A stretch of DNA of 51,113 nt from Bacteroidota bacterium (lineage in GTDB: Bacteria > Bacteroidota > Bacteroidia > B-17B0 > Aurantibacillaceae), in contig JAFDYI010000010.1 of the NCBI GenBank assembly GCA_018267475.1, positions 1 through 51,113 of the forward strand. Reading direction: 5' to 3'. A program made the translations under genes and the position numbers. The notes under the pieces are model-generated. The model was given only the letters and a program-made list of their open reading frames with translations. It searched no databases and was not told the DNA's origin. Below, piece after piece: positions 23,541 through 32,553 of this stretch (position 1 is its first letter; each line of letters begins with the position of its first letter).

Positions 23541-23571
23541 TTCGCTCAATCAAAAATTATACCTAAATTTG
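23541..23571 (+). promoter_or_regulatory. Promoter of the tRNA-tuf operon
   Basis: TTCG (23541-23544, one mismatch to TTTG), a 19-base spacer and TAAATTTG (23564-23571), an exact -7 box. It precedes the first tRNA by 55 bases and probably drives the whole tRNA-tuf unit. Confidence 0.65.
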
Positions 23572-23626
23572 CGCTCCCTTTTTGAAAAGAAGAGGTGCGT
23601 TCTTTGTAAAAAAAGCACAGCAAAAT

Positions 23627-23699
<73 letters not shown>

Positions 23700-23706
23700 C
23701 TTGTGC

Positions 23707-23788
23707 GGGGTAATACCAGAGTGGCCAAATGGGGCAGACTGTAAATCTGCTGTTTTTAACTTCGGTGGTTCGAATCCATCTTACCCCA
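23707..23788 (+). tRNA. tRNA-Tyr(GTA)
   Basis: The acceptor stem GGGGTAA pairs with TTACCCC (23781-23787), with discriminator A23788 and an encoded CCA at 23789-23791. Anticodon GTA is at 23741-23743 in loop CTGTAAA. The long variable arm is typical of bacterial tRNA-Tyr. Confidence 0.96.
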
Positions 23789-23843
23789 CCAAGGCCATAA
23801 CAAAAGCAAGTTTTCTTGCTTCAGTAGTGTGGTAACGGCACAA

Positions 23844-23916
23844 GCGGAAGTAGCTCAATTGGTAGAGCTCCAGCCTTCCAAGCTGGAGGTTGCGGGTTCG
23901 AGACCCGTCTTCCGCT
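23844..23916 (+). tRNA. tRNA-Gly(TCC)
   Basis: The acceptor stem GCGGAAG pairs with CTTCCGC (23909-23915), with discriminator T23916 and an encoded CCA at 23917-23919. Anticodon TCC is at 23877-23879 in loop CTTCCAA, closed by CCAGC/GCTGG. Confidence 0.96.
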
Positions 23917-23944
23917 CCAAAAACCACAAGGCTGCAAAATGTTA

Positions 23945-24016
<72 letters not shown>

Positions 24017-24083
24017 CTGAAAGTAAAAAAAAGAAAAAAAGACAACTAAAAAATAAACGTTAAACTAAAAACAAAAAAGAAAA

Positions 24084-25271
24084 ATGGCAAAAGAAAAATT
24101 CGAACGTTCCAAACCACACGTAAACGTTGGAACTATTGGTCACGTTGACCACGGTAAAACTACTTTAACTGCCGCAATTACCACCGTTTTGGCTGATAAA
24201 GGTTGGGCACAAGTAAGAGATTTCTCGTCTATTGACAATGCGCCCGAAGAAAAAGAGCGTGGTATCACCATCAACACTTCGCACGTAGAGTACGAAACAG
24301 CAAACCGCCACTACGCACACGTAGATTGCCCCGGCCACGCTGACTATGTAAAAAACATGGTTACCGGTGCGGCGCAAATGGACGGCGCTATTCTAGTAGT
24401 AGCTGCTACTGATGGACCCATGCCTCAAACACGCGAGCACATTCTTTTGGCACGCCAAGTAGGAGTACCCAAAATCGTTGTTTTTATGAACAAAGTGGAC
24501 ATGGTTGAAGACCCTGAGTTGCTAGACCTTGTAGAAATGGAAATTCGCGAATTACTATCATTCTATAAGTTTGATGGCGATAACACTCCTATTATACGTG
24601 GTTCGGCCTTAGGCGGATTAAACAAAGACGCTAACTGGGTTCCAAAAATCATGGAATTGATGGATGCCGTAGATTCTTATATCCCAACTCCCGTTCGCGA
24701 TAGAGAAAAACCATTCCTAATGCCCGTTGAGGACGTATTTACCATTACCGGCCGTGGTACTGTTGCCACCGGTAAAATTGAGTCGGGTGTTGTAAACACC
24801 GGCGAAGAGGTAGAAATTATTGGTATGCAAGAAACGAAACTAAAATCTACTTGCACCGGGGTAGAAATGTTCCGTAAAATTTTGGATACCGGCGAAGCTG
24901 GAGACAACGTAGGTATCTTATTACGCGGTATCGAGAAAAAAGATATTCGCCGCGGTATGGTTATTGCCAAACCGGGTTCTATCACTCCTCATACCGAGTT
25001 TAAAGCCGAAGTGTATATCCTTAAAAAAGAAGAAGGTGGCCGTCACACTCCATTCCACAATAAATACCGCCCTCAATTTTACATGCGTACAACCGATGTA
25101 ACCGGAGAAATTGAGTTAGAAGCAGGTCGTGAAATGGTAATGCCCGGCGATAACGTAACTATTACCGTTAAGTTAATTGTACCCGTAGCTATGGATAAAG
25201 GTTTGCGTTTCGCTATTCGCGAAGGCGGCCGTACTGTAGGTGCCGGTCAGGTAACTGAAATTATAAAATAA
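24084..25271 (+). CDS. tuf: Elongation factor Tu
   Basis: A 395-residue GTPase that delivers aminoacyl-tRNA to the ribosome. Motifs present are G1 GHVDHGKT (19-26), G3 DCPGH (81-85, with catalytic His85), G4 NKVD (about 136-139) and the SAL-type G5 region (GSALGGLN). Domains 2 and 3 follow with [13 protein letters not shown] and [19 protein letters not shown]. It sits directly after four tRNA genes, an arrangement that couples supply of tRNA and factor, and before tRNA-Trp and secE. The A-rich leader has no SD sequence. No second tuf copy is in the window. Confidence 0.98.
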   Translation: MAKEKFERSKPHVNVGTIGHVDHGKTTLTAAITTVLADKGWAQVRDFSSIDNAPEEKERGITINTSHVEYETANRHYAHVDCPGHADYVKNMVTGAAQMDGAILVVAATDGPMPQTREHILLARQVGVPKIVVFMNKVDMVEDPELLDLVEMEIRELLSFYKFDGDNTPIIRGSALGGLNKDANWVPKIMELMDAVDSYIPTPVRDREKPFLMPVEDVFTITGRGTVATGKIESGVVNTGEEVEIIGMQETKLKSTCTGVEMFRKILDTGEAGDNVGILLRGIEKKDIRRGMVIAKPGSITPHTEFKAEVYILKKEEGGRHTPFHNKYRPQFYMRTTDVTGEIELEAGREMVMPGDNVTITVKLIVPVAMDKGLRFAIREGGRTVGAGQVTEIIK

Positions 25272-25285
25272 AAACCCCTTACAAG

Positions 25286-25325
25286 CAGCAAAATGGCTTC
25301 CGAAAAACGGTATGCCATTTTGCTG
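25286..25325 (+). promoter_or_regulatory. Strong hairpin between tuf and tRNA-Trp
   Basis: A perfect 12-bp stem CAGCAAAATGGC/GCCATTTTGCTG (25286-25297 and 25314-25325) caps a small CCG-CGG inner stem. The T-run after it is short, so it may be a partial terminator, an RNA-processing signal or a 3'-end stabiliser of the tuf mRNA. Confidence 0.7.
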
Positions 25326-25347
25326 TTTAAAATAGGTTGGAGGCCAT

Positions 25348-25418
25348 ACGGGCATAGTTCAATGGTAGAATAGCGGTCTCCAAAACCGTTGATGGGAGTT
25401 CGAATCTCTCTGCCCGTG
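25348..25418 (+). tRNA. tRNA-Trp(CCA)
   Basis: The acceptor stem ACGGGCA pairs with TGCCCGT (25411-25417), and G25418 is the discriminator. Anticodon CCA is at 25380-25382 in loop CTCCAAA, closed by GCGGT/ACCGT with one wobble pair. Placement between tuf and secE is common in Bacteroidota and many other bacteria. The 3' CCA is not encoded. Confidence 0.96.
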
Positions 25419-25444
25419 CTTTGAAAAATTAAAATAGTGAACAA

Positions 25445-25642
25445 ATGAGCGTACGATCATACATAGAAGAAACAACAAGCGAGCTGGTACAAAAAACCTC
25501 GTGGCCTACTTGGAAAGAATTGCAAGAAAGCGCCGTGGTGGTTTTGGTAGCATCAGCCATGATAGCCTTAGTGATTTTTTTGATGGATACAGGCTTTAAA
25601 AAATTAATGGAACTGGCTTACCAACTGCTAAACAACCTATAA
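25445..25642 (+). CDS. secE: Preprotein translocase subunit SecE
   Basis: A 65-residue, single-span form of SecE. An amphipathic N-terminal helix (SYIEETTSELVQKTSWPTWK, with the conserved TSWPTW) is followed by one membrane helix (SAVVVLVASAMIALVIFLMD, about residues 29-48). SecE clamps SecY in the inner-membrane translocon. It begins 27 bases after tRNA-Trp, and nusG begins 4 bases after its stop. This is the standard secE-nusG pair ahead of the ribosomal protein genes. Confidence 0.95.
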   Translation: MSVRSYIEETTSELVQKTSWPTWKELQESAVVVLVASAMIALVIFLMDTGFKKLMELAYQLLNNL

Positions 25643-25646
25643 AGCA

Positions 25647-26237
25647 ATGAGCGCACAAACAAAAACAAAAGTAAAGGAAAAAAAGGAAAGCAAACCACCT
25701 GTGCTCAGTTGGTATGTGCTTCGTGCTATTAGCGGTCAAGAAAAAAAGGTAAAGCAATATATAGAGATAGAAATTAACCGACTAAAGCTAAACGACCACG
25801 TATTGCAAGTATTGATACCTACTGAAAAAGTAATACAAGTGCGCAACGGTAAAAAAACAACCAAAGAGCGTTCTTTTTACCCCGGCTATGTATTGGTAGA
25901 AGCTATTTTAGCAGGCGAAGTGGCGCACACCTTGAAAAACATTACCGGCGTAATTGGCTTTTTGGGCGAAACCAAAGGCGGTGAACCCGTGCCGATGCGT
26001 ATATCCGAGGTAAATCGTATTTTAGGTAAAGTAGATGAGCTTACAGAAGCTGAAGGCACAATAGCCAACACTTACACCGTAGGCGAATCTATTAAAGTAA
26101 TTAACGGTCCGTTTAACGGATTTAATGGCGTGATAGAAGAAATTAACGAAGAGAAAAAGAAAATAAAAGTAACTGTGAAGATATTTGGTCGTAAAACCCC
26201 TGTAGAGCTTGGCTTTGGAGAGGTAGAGCGCGAGTAA
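25647..26237 (+). CDS. nusG: Transcription termination/antitermination protein NusG
   Basis: A 196-residue RNA-polymerase factor. The NGN domain (SWYVLRAISGQEKKVKQYIE, then TKERSFYPGYVLVEA and NITGVIGFLG) is followed by a KOW domain (about residues 140-196) with VGESIKVINGPFNGFNGVIE. It binds the RNAP clamp and links transcription to translation or Rho. The N-terminus carries a short Lys/Glu-rich extension (KTKVKEKKESK). It follows secE by 4 bases and precedes the rplK leader. Confidence 0.97.
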   Translation: MSAQTKTKVKEKKESKPPVLSWYVLRAISGQEKKVKQYIEIEINRLKLNDHVLQVLIPTEKVIQVRNGKKTTKERSFYPGYVLVEAILAGEVAHTLKNITGVIGFLGETKGGEPVPMRISEVNRILGKVDELTEAEGTIANTYTVGESIKVINGPFNGFNGVIEEINEEKKKIKVTVKIFGRKTPVELGFGEVERE

Positions 26238-26250
26238 AAAAGAGAAAGTA

Positions 26251-26379
26251 AAAAACCAAAAGCTAAAGGAATATGAGGCTTTTATCTGGTTGGTTTTTCT
26301 TTATAAAAAGTTCTTTAAAATAACCTTGTTTTGATTGAGCGCTTTGCTGCTTCCAACTCAAAGATGAAACCAAAACAAG
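26251..26379 (+). promoter_or_regulatory. Structured leader between nusG and rplK
   Basis: Two hairpins are visible. The first pairs 26251-26259 (AAAAACCAA) with 26290-26298, plus AAGC/GCTT inside. The second pairs 26325-26333 (CTTGTTTTG) with 26371-26379, plus TTGAG/CTCAA inside. The position fits a leader for feedback by L1 on rplK-rplA, as known in E. coli. The L1-binding loop itself is not recognised here, so this is inference. A weak box TAACCTTG at 26321 may be a promoter. Confidence 0.5.
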
Positions 26380-26417
26380 CAAATAAACAAGAACAAAACA
26401 AATAAATAAAAGTAAAA

Positions 26418-26864
26418 ATGGCAAAAGAGTTATCAGCTATTGTAAAGCTACAAATCAAAGGAGGGGCGGCAAACCCTTCGCCGCCAATAGGCCCTGCATT
26501 AGGTGCCAAAGGTGTGAACATTATGGAGTTTTGCAAACAGTTCAATGCTCGCACGCAAGAATCGCCAGGCAAACTATTGCCGGTTATTATTAACGTATAT
26601 AATGATAAATCGTTTGATTTCATCATAAAACGTACCCCCGTTGCGGCGCAGATATTAGAATTGGGCAAAATAAAGCAAGGTTCGGGCGAAAGCAACCGCA
26701 AAAAAGTAGGTAACATTTCTTGGGAACAAGTACGCAAAATTGCTGAAGATAAAATTGTGGACATGAACTGTTTCACCATCGAATCGGCCATGAAAATGGT
26801 TGCCGGAACGGCACGCAGCATGGGCGTAAATGTTACAGGCGAAGCCCCTTTTAAAAACAATTAA
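26418..26864 (+). CDS. rplK: 50S ribosomal protein L11
   Basis: A 148-residue protein of the GTPase-associated centre. The N-terminal domain has [19 protein letters not shown], with the Pro-rich loop bound by thiostrepton-class antibiotics, then [16 protein letters not shown]. The C-terminal rRNA-binding domain ends with [19 protein letters not shown]. Length is normal for the family (about 141-148). It is first in the rplK-rplA pair and has a 180-base structured leader. rplA starts 23 bases after its stop. Confidence 0.97.
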   Translation: MAKELSAIVKLQIKGGAANPSPPIGPALGAKGVNIMEFCKQFNARTQESPGKLLPVIINVYNDKSFDFIIKRTPVAAQILELGKIKQGSGESNRKKVGNISWEQVRKIAEDKIVDMNCFTIESAMKMVAGTARSMGVNVTGEAPFKNN

Positions 26865-26887
26865 AAACAAAGTAAAAAACAAAAAAC

Positions 26888-27580
26888 ATGGCAACGTTGA
26901 CTAAAAAAAGAAAAGCTGTGGAAGGCAAATTTGATGCCACCAAAGCCTACTCGGTTGCAGAAGCTTCTAAAATAGTGAAAGAAATCACTACCACGAAGTT
27001 TGACGCATCGGTGGACTTAGCAGTCCGTTTAGGAGTTGACCCACGTAAAGCAAACCAAATGGTGCGCGGCATCGTTACCCTTCCGCACGGAACAGGTAAA
27101 ACCATGCGCGTACTGGCTCTTGTACCGGCCGATAAAGAGGCGGAAGCAAAAGCAGCAGGTGCCGACTACGTTGGGTTAGATGAGTATATCGAAAAAATTA
27201 AAGGCGGCTGGACTGATATTGACGTAATCGTTACCGTACCCCAAGTAATGGGTAAGTTAGGAGCATTAGGTCGTGTGTTGGGCCCCCGCGGTTTAATGCC
27301 AAACCCCAAAACCGGTACCGTTACCATGGAAATTGGTAAAGCCGTATCCGATGCTAAGGGAGGTAAAATCGATTTTAAAGTAGATAAAGCCGGAATTATT
27401 CATGCTGCCATAGGCAAAGTATCGTTTGATGCTGCTAAACTGGCAGAAAACGCTAATGAGTTACTAAGCGCTATCGTAAAACTAAAGCCCTCATCGGCCA
27501 AAGGAGCTTACGTGAAAAGCGCTTACATCAGCAGCACCATGAGCAAAGGAATCGCTTTAGATACTAAATCTTTTAACTAA
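26888..27580 (+). CDS. rplA: 50S ribosomal protein L1
   Basis: A 230-residue protein of the L1 stalk, which helps tRNA leave the E site. Signatures are [40 protein letters not shown] and the RNA-binding block [19 protein letters not shown]. In E. coli L1 represses its own operon by binding the rplK leader; the hairpins at 26251-26379 are candidates here. rplJ starts 8 bases after the stop. Confidence 0.97.
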   Translation: MATLTKKRKAVEGKFDATKAYSVAEASKIVKEITTTKFDASVDLAVRLGVDPRKANQMVRGIVTLPHGTGKTMRVLALVPADKEAEAKAAGADYVGLDEYIEKIKGGWTDIDVIVTVPQVMGKLGALGRVLGPRGLMPNPKTGTVTMEIGKAVSDAKGGKIDFKVDKAGIIHAAIGKVSFDAAKLAENANELLSAIVKLKPSSAKGAYVKSAYISSTMSKGIALDTKSFN

Positions 27581-27588
27581 TTAAAATC

Positions 27589-28092
27589 ATGAACAAAGAA
27601 GAAAAAACACAGGCAATCAATCAGTTAGTAGAAAAGTTGAACGTAAACAACAAAATCTATTTGGCTGACTGTTCTTCTTTAACAGTAGAAAAAGTAAATC
27701 TGCTAAGAAAGGAATGTTTTGACAAAAAAATTTCTATTCAGGTGGTAAAAAACAGCTTGCTAAAAAAAGCTTTAGAGCGCGCTAACGATAGCCGCTTAGC
27801 CGAGATGATACCCGCCCTGAAAGGAAATACCGCCTTAATGATGGCCGAAACCTCTAATGCACCTGCTAAGGTTATTAAAGAGTTTCGCGGCAAAGGCAAT
27901 AAAAAACCCCTTTTAAAAGCCGCTTTTGTAGAAGAAATGATATACCTAGGCGATAATCAATTAGATGCCTTGGCTTCATTGAAATCTAAAAACGAGCTTA
28001 TCGGCGATATTATTGGCTTACTAAAATCACCTATACAACGCGTAATAGGCGGTTTGGAAAACAAAAAATCTACCGAAGGAGAGGCCGCTTAA
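27589..28092 (+). CDS. rplJ: 50S ribosomal protein L10
   Basis: A 167-residue protein that anchors L7/L12 dimers on the ribosomal stalk. The N-terminal globular domain has VNLLRKECFDKKISIQVVKN and the GNTALMMAE segment. The C-terminal helix (LKSPIQRVIGGLENKK) carries the L7/L12-binding region. The 8-base gap from rplA leaves no room for a separate L10 leader, so autoregulation, if present, must act elsewhere. rplL follows after 71 A-rich bases. Confidence 0.95.
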   Translation: MNKEEKTQAINQLVEKLNVNNKIYLADCSSLTVEKVNLLRKECFDKKISIQVVKNSLLKKALERANDSRLAEMIPALKGNTALMMAETSNAPAKVIKEFRGKGNKKPLLKAAFVEEMIYLGDNQLDALASLKSKNELIGDIIGLLKSPIQRVIGGLENKKSTEGEAA

Positions 28093-28163
28093 ACCCTGTT
28101 AGAAAAGAAAAACAAAAAATAAAAAAAAGTAAAACTAAGTAGAACAATTAAACAAAAAATAAA

Positions 28164-28535
28164 ATGGCAGACGTAAAATCAATCGCTGAAACACTTGTAA
28201 ACCTTACAGTAAAAGAAGTACAAGAACTGGCAACTGTTTTAAAAGACGAGTACGGAATTGAACCAGCAGCCGCTGCGGTAGTAGTAGCAGGTGGTGCAGC
28301 AGGCGGCGACGCAGCAGCAGCAAAAACCACCTTTGATGTAATCTTAACCGAAGCTGGTGCAGCAAAATTAGGTGTTGTTAAAGTAGTAAAAGACTTAACA
28401 GGCCTAGGCTTAAAAGAAGCTAAAGATTTAGTAGATGGCGCTCCAAAACCTGTAAAAGAAGGTATTGCTAAAGAAGAAGCCGAATCTATTAAAAAAGCGC
28501 TTGAAGAAGCCGGTGCAAAAGTTGAAATTAAGTAA
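28164..28535 (+). CDS. rplL: 50S ribosomal protein L7/L12
   Basis: A 123-residue stalk protein. The N-terminal dimerisation helices (residues 1-32, [20 protein letters not shown]) are followed by an Ala/Gly-rich hinge (about 36-52) and the factor-binding C-terminal domain with [20 protein letters not shown] and [18 protein letters not shown]. It recruits EF-Tu, EF-G and other GTPases. Two hairpins separate it from rpoB, where stalk protein and polymerase expression usually diverge. Confidence 0.97.
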   Translation: MADVKSIAETLVNLTVKEVQELATVLKDEYGIEPAAAAVVVAGGAAGGDAAAAKTTFDVILTEAGAAKLGVVKVVKDLTGLGLKEAKDLVDGAPKPVKEGIAKEEAESIKKALEEAGAKVEIK

Positions 28536-28556
28536 TTTCGCATAAATAACGAGGCT

Positions 28557-28617
28557 AGGGTGTGCTTACTAAAGCAACACCCTTTCCTTGTTTGTTGCCA
28601 CCGAAAAAAGCAACAAA
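28557..28617 (+). promoter_or_regulatory. Two hairpins in the rplL-rpoB gap
   Basis: Hairpin 1 pairs GGGTGT-GCTT (28558-28567) with AAGC-ACACCC (28572-28582, one bulged A). Hairpin 2 is a perfect 8-bp stem, TTTGTTGC (28591-28598) with GCAACAAA (28610-28617). E. coli has an attenuator and an RNase III site in the same gap, so a similar role is plausible. Confidence 0.6.
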
Positions 28618-28665
28618 AAATCGTTCTTTCGTAAAAGCATTGTATAACCTAAAAATTTAAACACG

Positions 28666-31600
28666 TTGGCTGCACCAAAAAAAACACCGAGAATCAATTT
28701 TTCTCAAGTAAAATTTCCGGTAGATTATCCGGATTTGTTGGATATACAAATTCAATCCTTTAGAGATTTTTTTCAATTAGAAACCACCGCCGATAGCCGC
28801 AATGAAGAGGGGTTATTCCGCGTGTTTTCTGAAAATTTTCCAATAACCGACTCGCGAAATCAATTCGTGTTAGAGTTTTTGGATTATTTTATCGACCCCC
28901 CTCGCTATTCAATAGAAGAATGCTTGGAGCGCGGTCTTACATACAGCGTGCCTTTAAAGGCTAAACTACGCCTTTATTGCACCGACCCCGAACACGAAGA
29001 TTTTGAAACCATAGTGCAAGATGTATATCTAGGCACCATACCCTATATGACCGGGCGCGGCTCGTTTTTAATAAACGGAGCCGAACGCGTAATTGTATCG
29101 CAATTACACCGCTCGCCAGGCGTGTTTTTTGGACAAAGCCGCCACGCCAACGGTACCAAACTATACTCAGCCCGCGTAATACCTTTTAAAGGTTCGTGGA
29201 TTGAGTTTGCCACCGACATTAACAACGTAATGTACGCCTACATAGACCGCAAGAAAAAATTGCCCGTAACTACTTTGTTGCGCGCCATAGGTTTTGAAAG
29301 CGATAAACAAATTTTAGAAATTTTTGGACTAGCCGAAGAAGTAAAAGTAAGCAAAGCCGGTCTGAAACGTGAAATAGGCCGTAAATTAGCCGGACGCATC
29401 GTAAAAGTATCGGTAGAAGATAACGTAGATGAAGATACCGGCGAAATTTTATCGACAGAGCGTAGCGAGATATTGATTGAGCGCGAGGTAATTTTAGAAG
29501 AAGCACATATTGATATCATTGTTGATTCGGGTGTGAAAGAAGTACTTTTACACAAACAAGATGCCAGCTCTTCCGACTACGCAATTATATTCAATACCCT
29601 GCAAAAAGATGGTACCAACTCTGAAAAAGGAGCTATTGAAGAAATTTACCGCTTACTGCGCAACGCCGATCCTCCAGATGAAGAAACAGCGCGTGGGGTA
29701 GTAGAAAAACTATTCTTTTCCGACAAACGCTACGACCTGGGAGAGGTAGGCCGCTTCCGTATCAATAAAAAATTAGGTATAGAAACACCCATCAACGTGC
29801 GTGTACTTACCAAAGAAGATATGATACTAATTATCAAATATCTAATTGAGCTTATCAACTCAAAAACCGATGTAGATGATATAGATCACCTTTCAAACCG
29901 CCGTGTACGTACTGTAGGCGAGCAACTTTTTGCTCAGTTTGGCGTGGGCTTGGCACGTATGGCACGCACCATTCGCGAACGTATGAACGTACGCGATAAC
30001 GAAGTGTTTACCCCTATTGACTTAATCAACGCTAAAACACTTTCCTCGGTTATCAACTCGTTTTTTGGTACCAACCAGCTTTCTCAGTTTATGGATCAAA
30101 CCAATCCATTATCAGAGATTACGCACAAACGACGCCTATCTGCCCTTGGGCCAGGAGGCTTATCGCGCGAGCGCGCCGGCTTTGAGGTACGCGACGTGCA
30201 CTACACGCACTACGGCCGCTTATGTACTATTGAAACACCGGAGGGGCCAAACATCGGGCTTATATCAGCCCTTTGCGTATATGCCAAAGTAAATCGCTTA
30301 GGCTTTATAGAAACCCCCTACCGCACCGTAAACGACGGAAAAGTAGAGGTAAACAAAGGCATTACCTACCTAACAGCGGAAGAAGAAGACTTAAAAACCA
30401 TTGCTCAAGCCGGACAAGCCTTAGACGATAAAGGAAATTTCTCTTTAGACGTAGTAAAATGCCGTAATGAAAGCGATTTCCCCATTGTAATGCCCGAAAA
30501 AGTGCAGCTGATGGATGTAGCTCCTAATCAAATTGCTTCGGTAGCGGCTAACCTTATTCCGTTCTTAGAGCATGATGATGCCAACCGCGCTTTGATGGGA
30601 TCAAACATGCAACGTCAAGCAGTACCACTTATGCGTGCACAAGCACCCATTGTAGGCACCGGTATTGAAGGGCGTGTGGCTAAAGACTCGCGCGTACTTA
30701 TTTCTGCCGAAGGAGAAGGGGTAGTTGAATTTGCCGATGCTAACGAAATTGTAGTAAAATACAACCGCTCAGAAGCCGAACGTTTAATAAGCTTTGAAGG
30801 CGATGTGAAATCATATAAGCTTACCAAATTCAAAAAAACAAACCAAAGCACCTGCGTAAACTTAAAACCTATTGTTAAAAAAGGAGATAAAGTACACAAA
30901 GGGCAAATTCTTACCGAAGGTTATGCTACCGAAGGTGGCGAGCTGGCTTTGGGTATTAACCTGAAAGTGGCCTTTATGCCATGGAAAGGATATAATTTTG
31001 AAGATGCCATCGTTATCAGCGAACGAATTGTGCGCGACGATATTTTTACCTCTTTACACGTAGATGAATACTCTATTGATGTGCGCGATACCAAACGCGG
31101 CATGGAAGAGCTTACGGCCGATATACCGAACGTAAGCGAAGATGCCACTAAAGATTTGGACGAACACGGTATGATACGCATTGGGGCCGAAGTAAAAGAA
31201 GGAGATATTTTGATAGGAAAAATCACTCCAAAAGGAGAATCTGACCCATCACCCGAAGAAAAATTATTACGTGCTATCTTTGGCGATAAAGCCGGAGACG
31301 TAAAAGATGCTTCTTTGCGAGTACCCCCTTCTACCCGCGGCGTAGTTATTGATAAAAAATTGTATTCGCGCGCTATAAAAGATAAAAAAGCCAAATTAGA
31401 AGAAAAAGGCTTGGTAGATAAATTAGATGCAGACTACAATAAAAATGTAAGCGTTTTAAAAGAACAAGTAGTAGAAAAATTATTTGCCTTAGTTAATGGC
31501 AAAACTTCTCAAGGGGTATTAAACCACTTAAAAGAAGAGGTTATTACTAAAGGAACTAAGTTTACTCAAAAACTTTTAGAAAAATTAGACTACACCGAGA

Positions 31601-32475
31601 TAAACGCCGATAACTGGACTACCGATAAAGATGTGAACAATCAAATAAAACGTTTGATGCACAACTACATCATTCGTCATAACGATTTGATGGGTAAACA
31701 CAAACGCGAAAAATTCCAAATTACGGTAGGCGATGAGTTACCAGCAGGTATTGTGCAGATGGCAAAAGTGTATATTGCCTCAAAACGCAAACTGCGTGTA
31801 GGTGATAAAATGGCCGGGCGCCATGGTAACAAAGGAGTTGTAGCTCGTATTGTTAAAGAAGAGGATATGCCTTTCCTTGAAGACGGAACACCGGTAGATA
31901 TCGTATTAAACCCACTGGGCGTACCTTCTCGTATGAACATTGGACAGATATACGAAACGGTATTGGCTTGGGCGGGTAAAAAATTAGGGTTAAAATTCTC
32001 TACCCCTATATTTGATGGTGCTTCTTTAGAAGACCTTAATAAATACTGTGCCGATGCGAACATACCTCAGTACGGAAAAACATATCTGTACGATGGCGGC
32101 ACCGGAGAGCGTTTTGACCAACCCGCTACAGTAGGTATTATCTATATGATAAAACTACACCACATGGTAGATGATAAGATGCACGCACGCTCTATCGGAC
32201 CATACTCGCTTATTACGCAACAACCTTTGGGTGGTAAAGCCCAGTTTGGTGGTCAGCGCTTTGGAGAGATGGAGGTATGGGCACTTGAAGCTTATGGAGC
32301 AGCCAACATCTTACAAGAGCTATTAACCATTAAATCAGATGATGTGATGGGACGTGCTAAAGCCTACGAAACCATTGTAAAAGGCGATAACCCACACACA
32401 CCGGGCATACCCGAGTCGTTTAATGTGTTGTTGCACGAGTTACGCGGCTTAGGACTAGAAATCACCTTGGATTAA
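28666..32475 (+). CDS. rpoB: DNA-directed RNA polymerase subunit beta
   Basis: A 1269-residue catalytic subunit. The rifampicin region [18 protein letters not shown] (473-490) keeps Gln474, Asp477, His487, Arg490, Ser492 and Leu494, which match E. coli Q513, D516, H526, R529, S531 and L533, so wild-type sensitivity is expected. The switch and active-centre segments [15 protein letters not shown] and RHGNKGVV are intact, and the C-terminus has [18 protein letters not shown]. The start is TTG 28666, before [20 protein letters not shown]; no in-frame ATG occurs before residue about 128. Codon use resembles neighbouring ribosomal genes. rpoC follows after 78 bases with a strong hairpin between. 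Confidence 0.98.
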   Translation: MAAPKKTPRINFSQVKFPVDYPDLLDIQIQSFRDFFQLETTADSRNEEGLFRVFSENFPITDSRNQFVLEFLDYFIDPPRYSIEECLERGLTYSVPLKAKLRLYCTDPEHEDFETIVQDVYLGTIPYMTGRGSFLINGAERVIVSQLHRSPGVFFGQSRHANGTKLYSARVIPFKGSWIEFATDINNVMYAYIDRKKKLPVTTLLRAIGFESDKQILEIFGLAEEVKVSKAGLKREIGRKLAGRIVKVSVEDNVDEDTGEILSTERSEILIEREVILEEAHIDIIVDSGVKEVLLHKQDASSSDYAIIFNTLQKDGTNSEKGAIEEIYRLLRNADPPDEETARGVVEKLFFSDKRYDLGEVGRFRINKKLGIETPINVRVLTKEDMILIIKYLIELINSKTDVDDIDHLSNRRVRTVGEQLFAQFGVGLARMARTIRERMNVRDNEVFTPIDLINAKTLSSVINSFFGTNQLSQFMDQTNPLSEITHKRRLSALGPGGLSRERAGFEVRDVHYTHYGRLCTIETPEGPNIGLISALCVYAKVNRLGFIETPYRTVNDGKVEVNKGITYLTAEEEDLKTIAQAGQALDDKGNFSLDVVKCRNESDFPIVMPEKVQLMDVAPNQIASVAANLIPFLEHDDANRALMGSNMQRQAVPLMRAQAPIVGTGIEGRVAKDSRVLISAEGEGVVEFADANEIVVKYNRSEAERLISFEGDVKSYKLTKFKKTNQSTCVNLKPIVKKGDKVHKGQILTEGYATEGGELALGINLKVAFMPWKGYNFEDAIVISERIVRDDIFTSLHVDEYSIDVRDTKRGMEELTADIPNVSEDATKDLDEHGMIRIGAEVKEGDILIGKITPKGESDPSPEEKLLRAIFGDKAGDVKDASLRVPPSTRGVVIDKKLYSRAIKDKKAKLEEKGLVDKLDADYNKNVSVLKEQVVEKLFALVNGKTSQGVLNHLKEEVITKGTKFTQKLLEKLDYTEINADNWTTDKDVNNQIKRLMHNYIIRHNDLMGKHKREKFQITVGDELPAGIVQMAKVYIASKRKLRVGDKMAGRHGNKGVVARIVKEEDMPFLEDGTPVDIVLNPLGVPSRMNIGQIYETVLAWAGKKLGLKFSTPIFDGASLEDLNKYCADANIPQYGKTYLYDGGTGERFDQPATVGIIYMIKLHHMVDDKMHARSIGPYSLITQQPLGGKAQFGGQRFGEMEVWALEAYGAANILQELLTIKSDDVMGRAKAYETIVKGDNPHTPGIPESFNVLLHELRGLGLEITLD

Positions 32476-32480
32476 AAAAT

Positions 32481-32511
32481 ATTCCCTCGCTTTGTTAAAA
32501 AGCGAGGGAAT
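32481..32511 (+). promoter_or_regulatory. Perfect hairpin between rpoB and rpoC
   Basis: A 13-bp perfect stem (ATTCCCTCGCTTT, 32481-32493, with 32499-32511) has a 5-base loop. The following bases are A-rich without a T-run, so it is more likely an RNA-processing or stability element than a terminator. Confidence 0.7.
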
Positions 32512-32553
32512 AAAAATAAAGAGCTAAACAGTTAAAAAAAACAAAAAGAAAAA

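Noticed and set aside
26315-26860. 181-codon minus-strand frame opposite rplK
   Set aside because: Antisense to a ribosomal protein gene with intact family motifs; an effect of codon bias.
28093-28163. L10-type leader regulating rplJ-rplL
   Set aside because: The gaps before rplJ (8 bases) and rplL (71 A-rich bases) show no stable structure.
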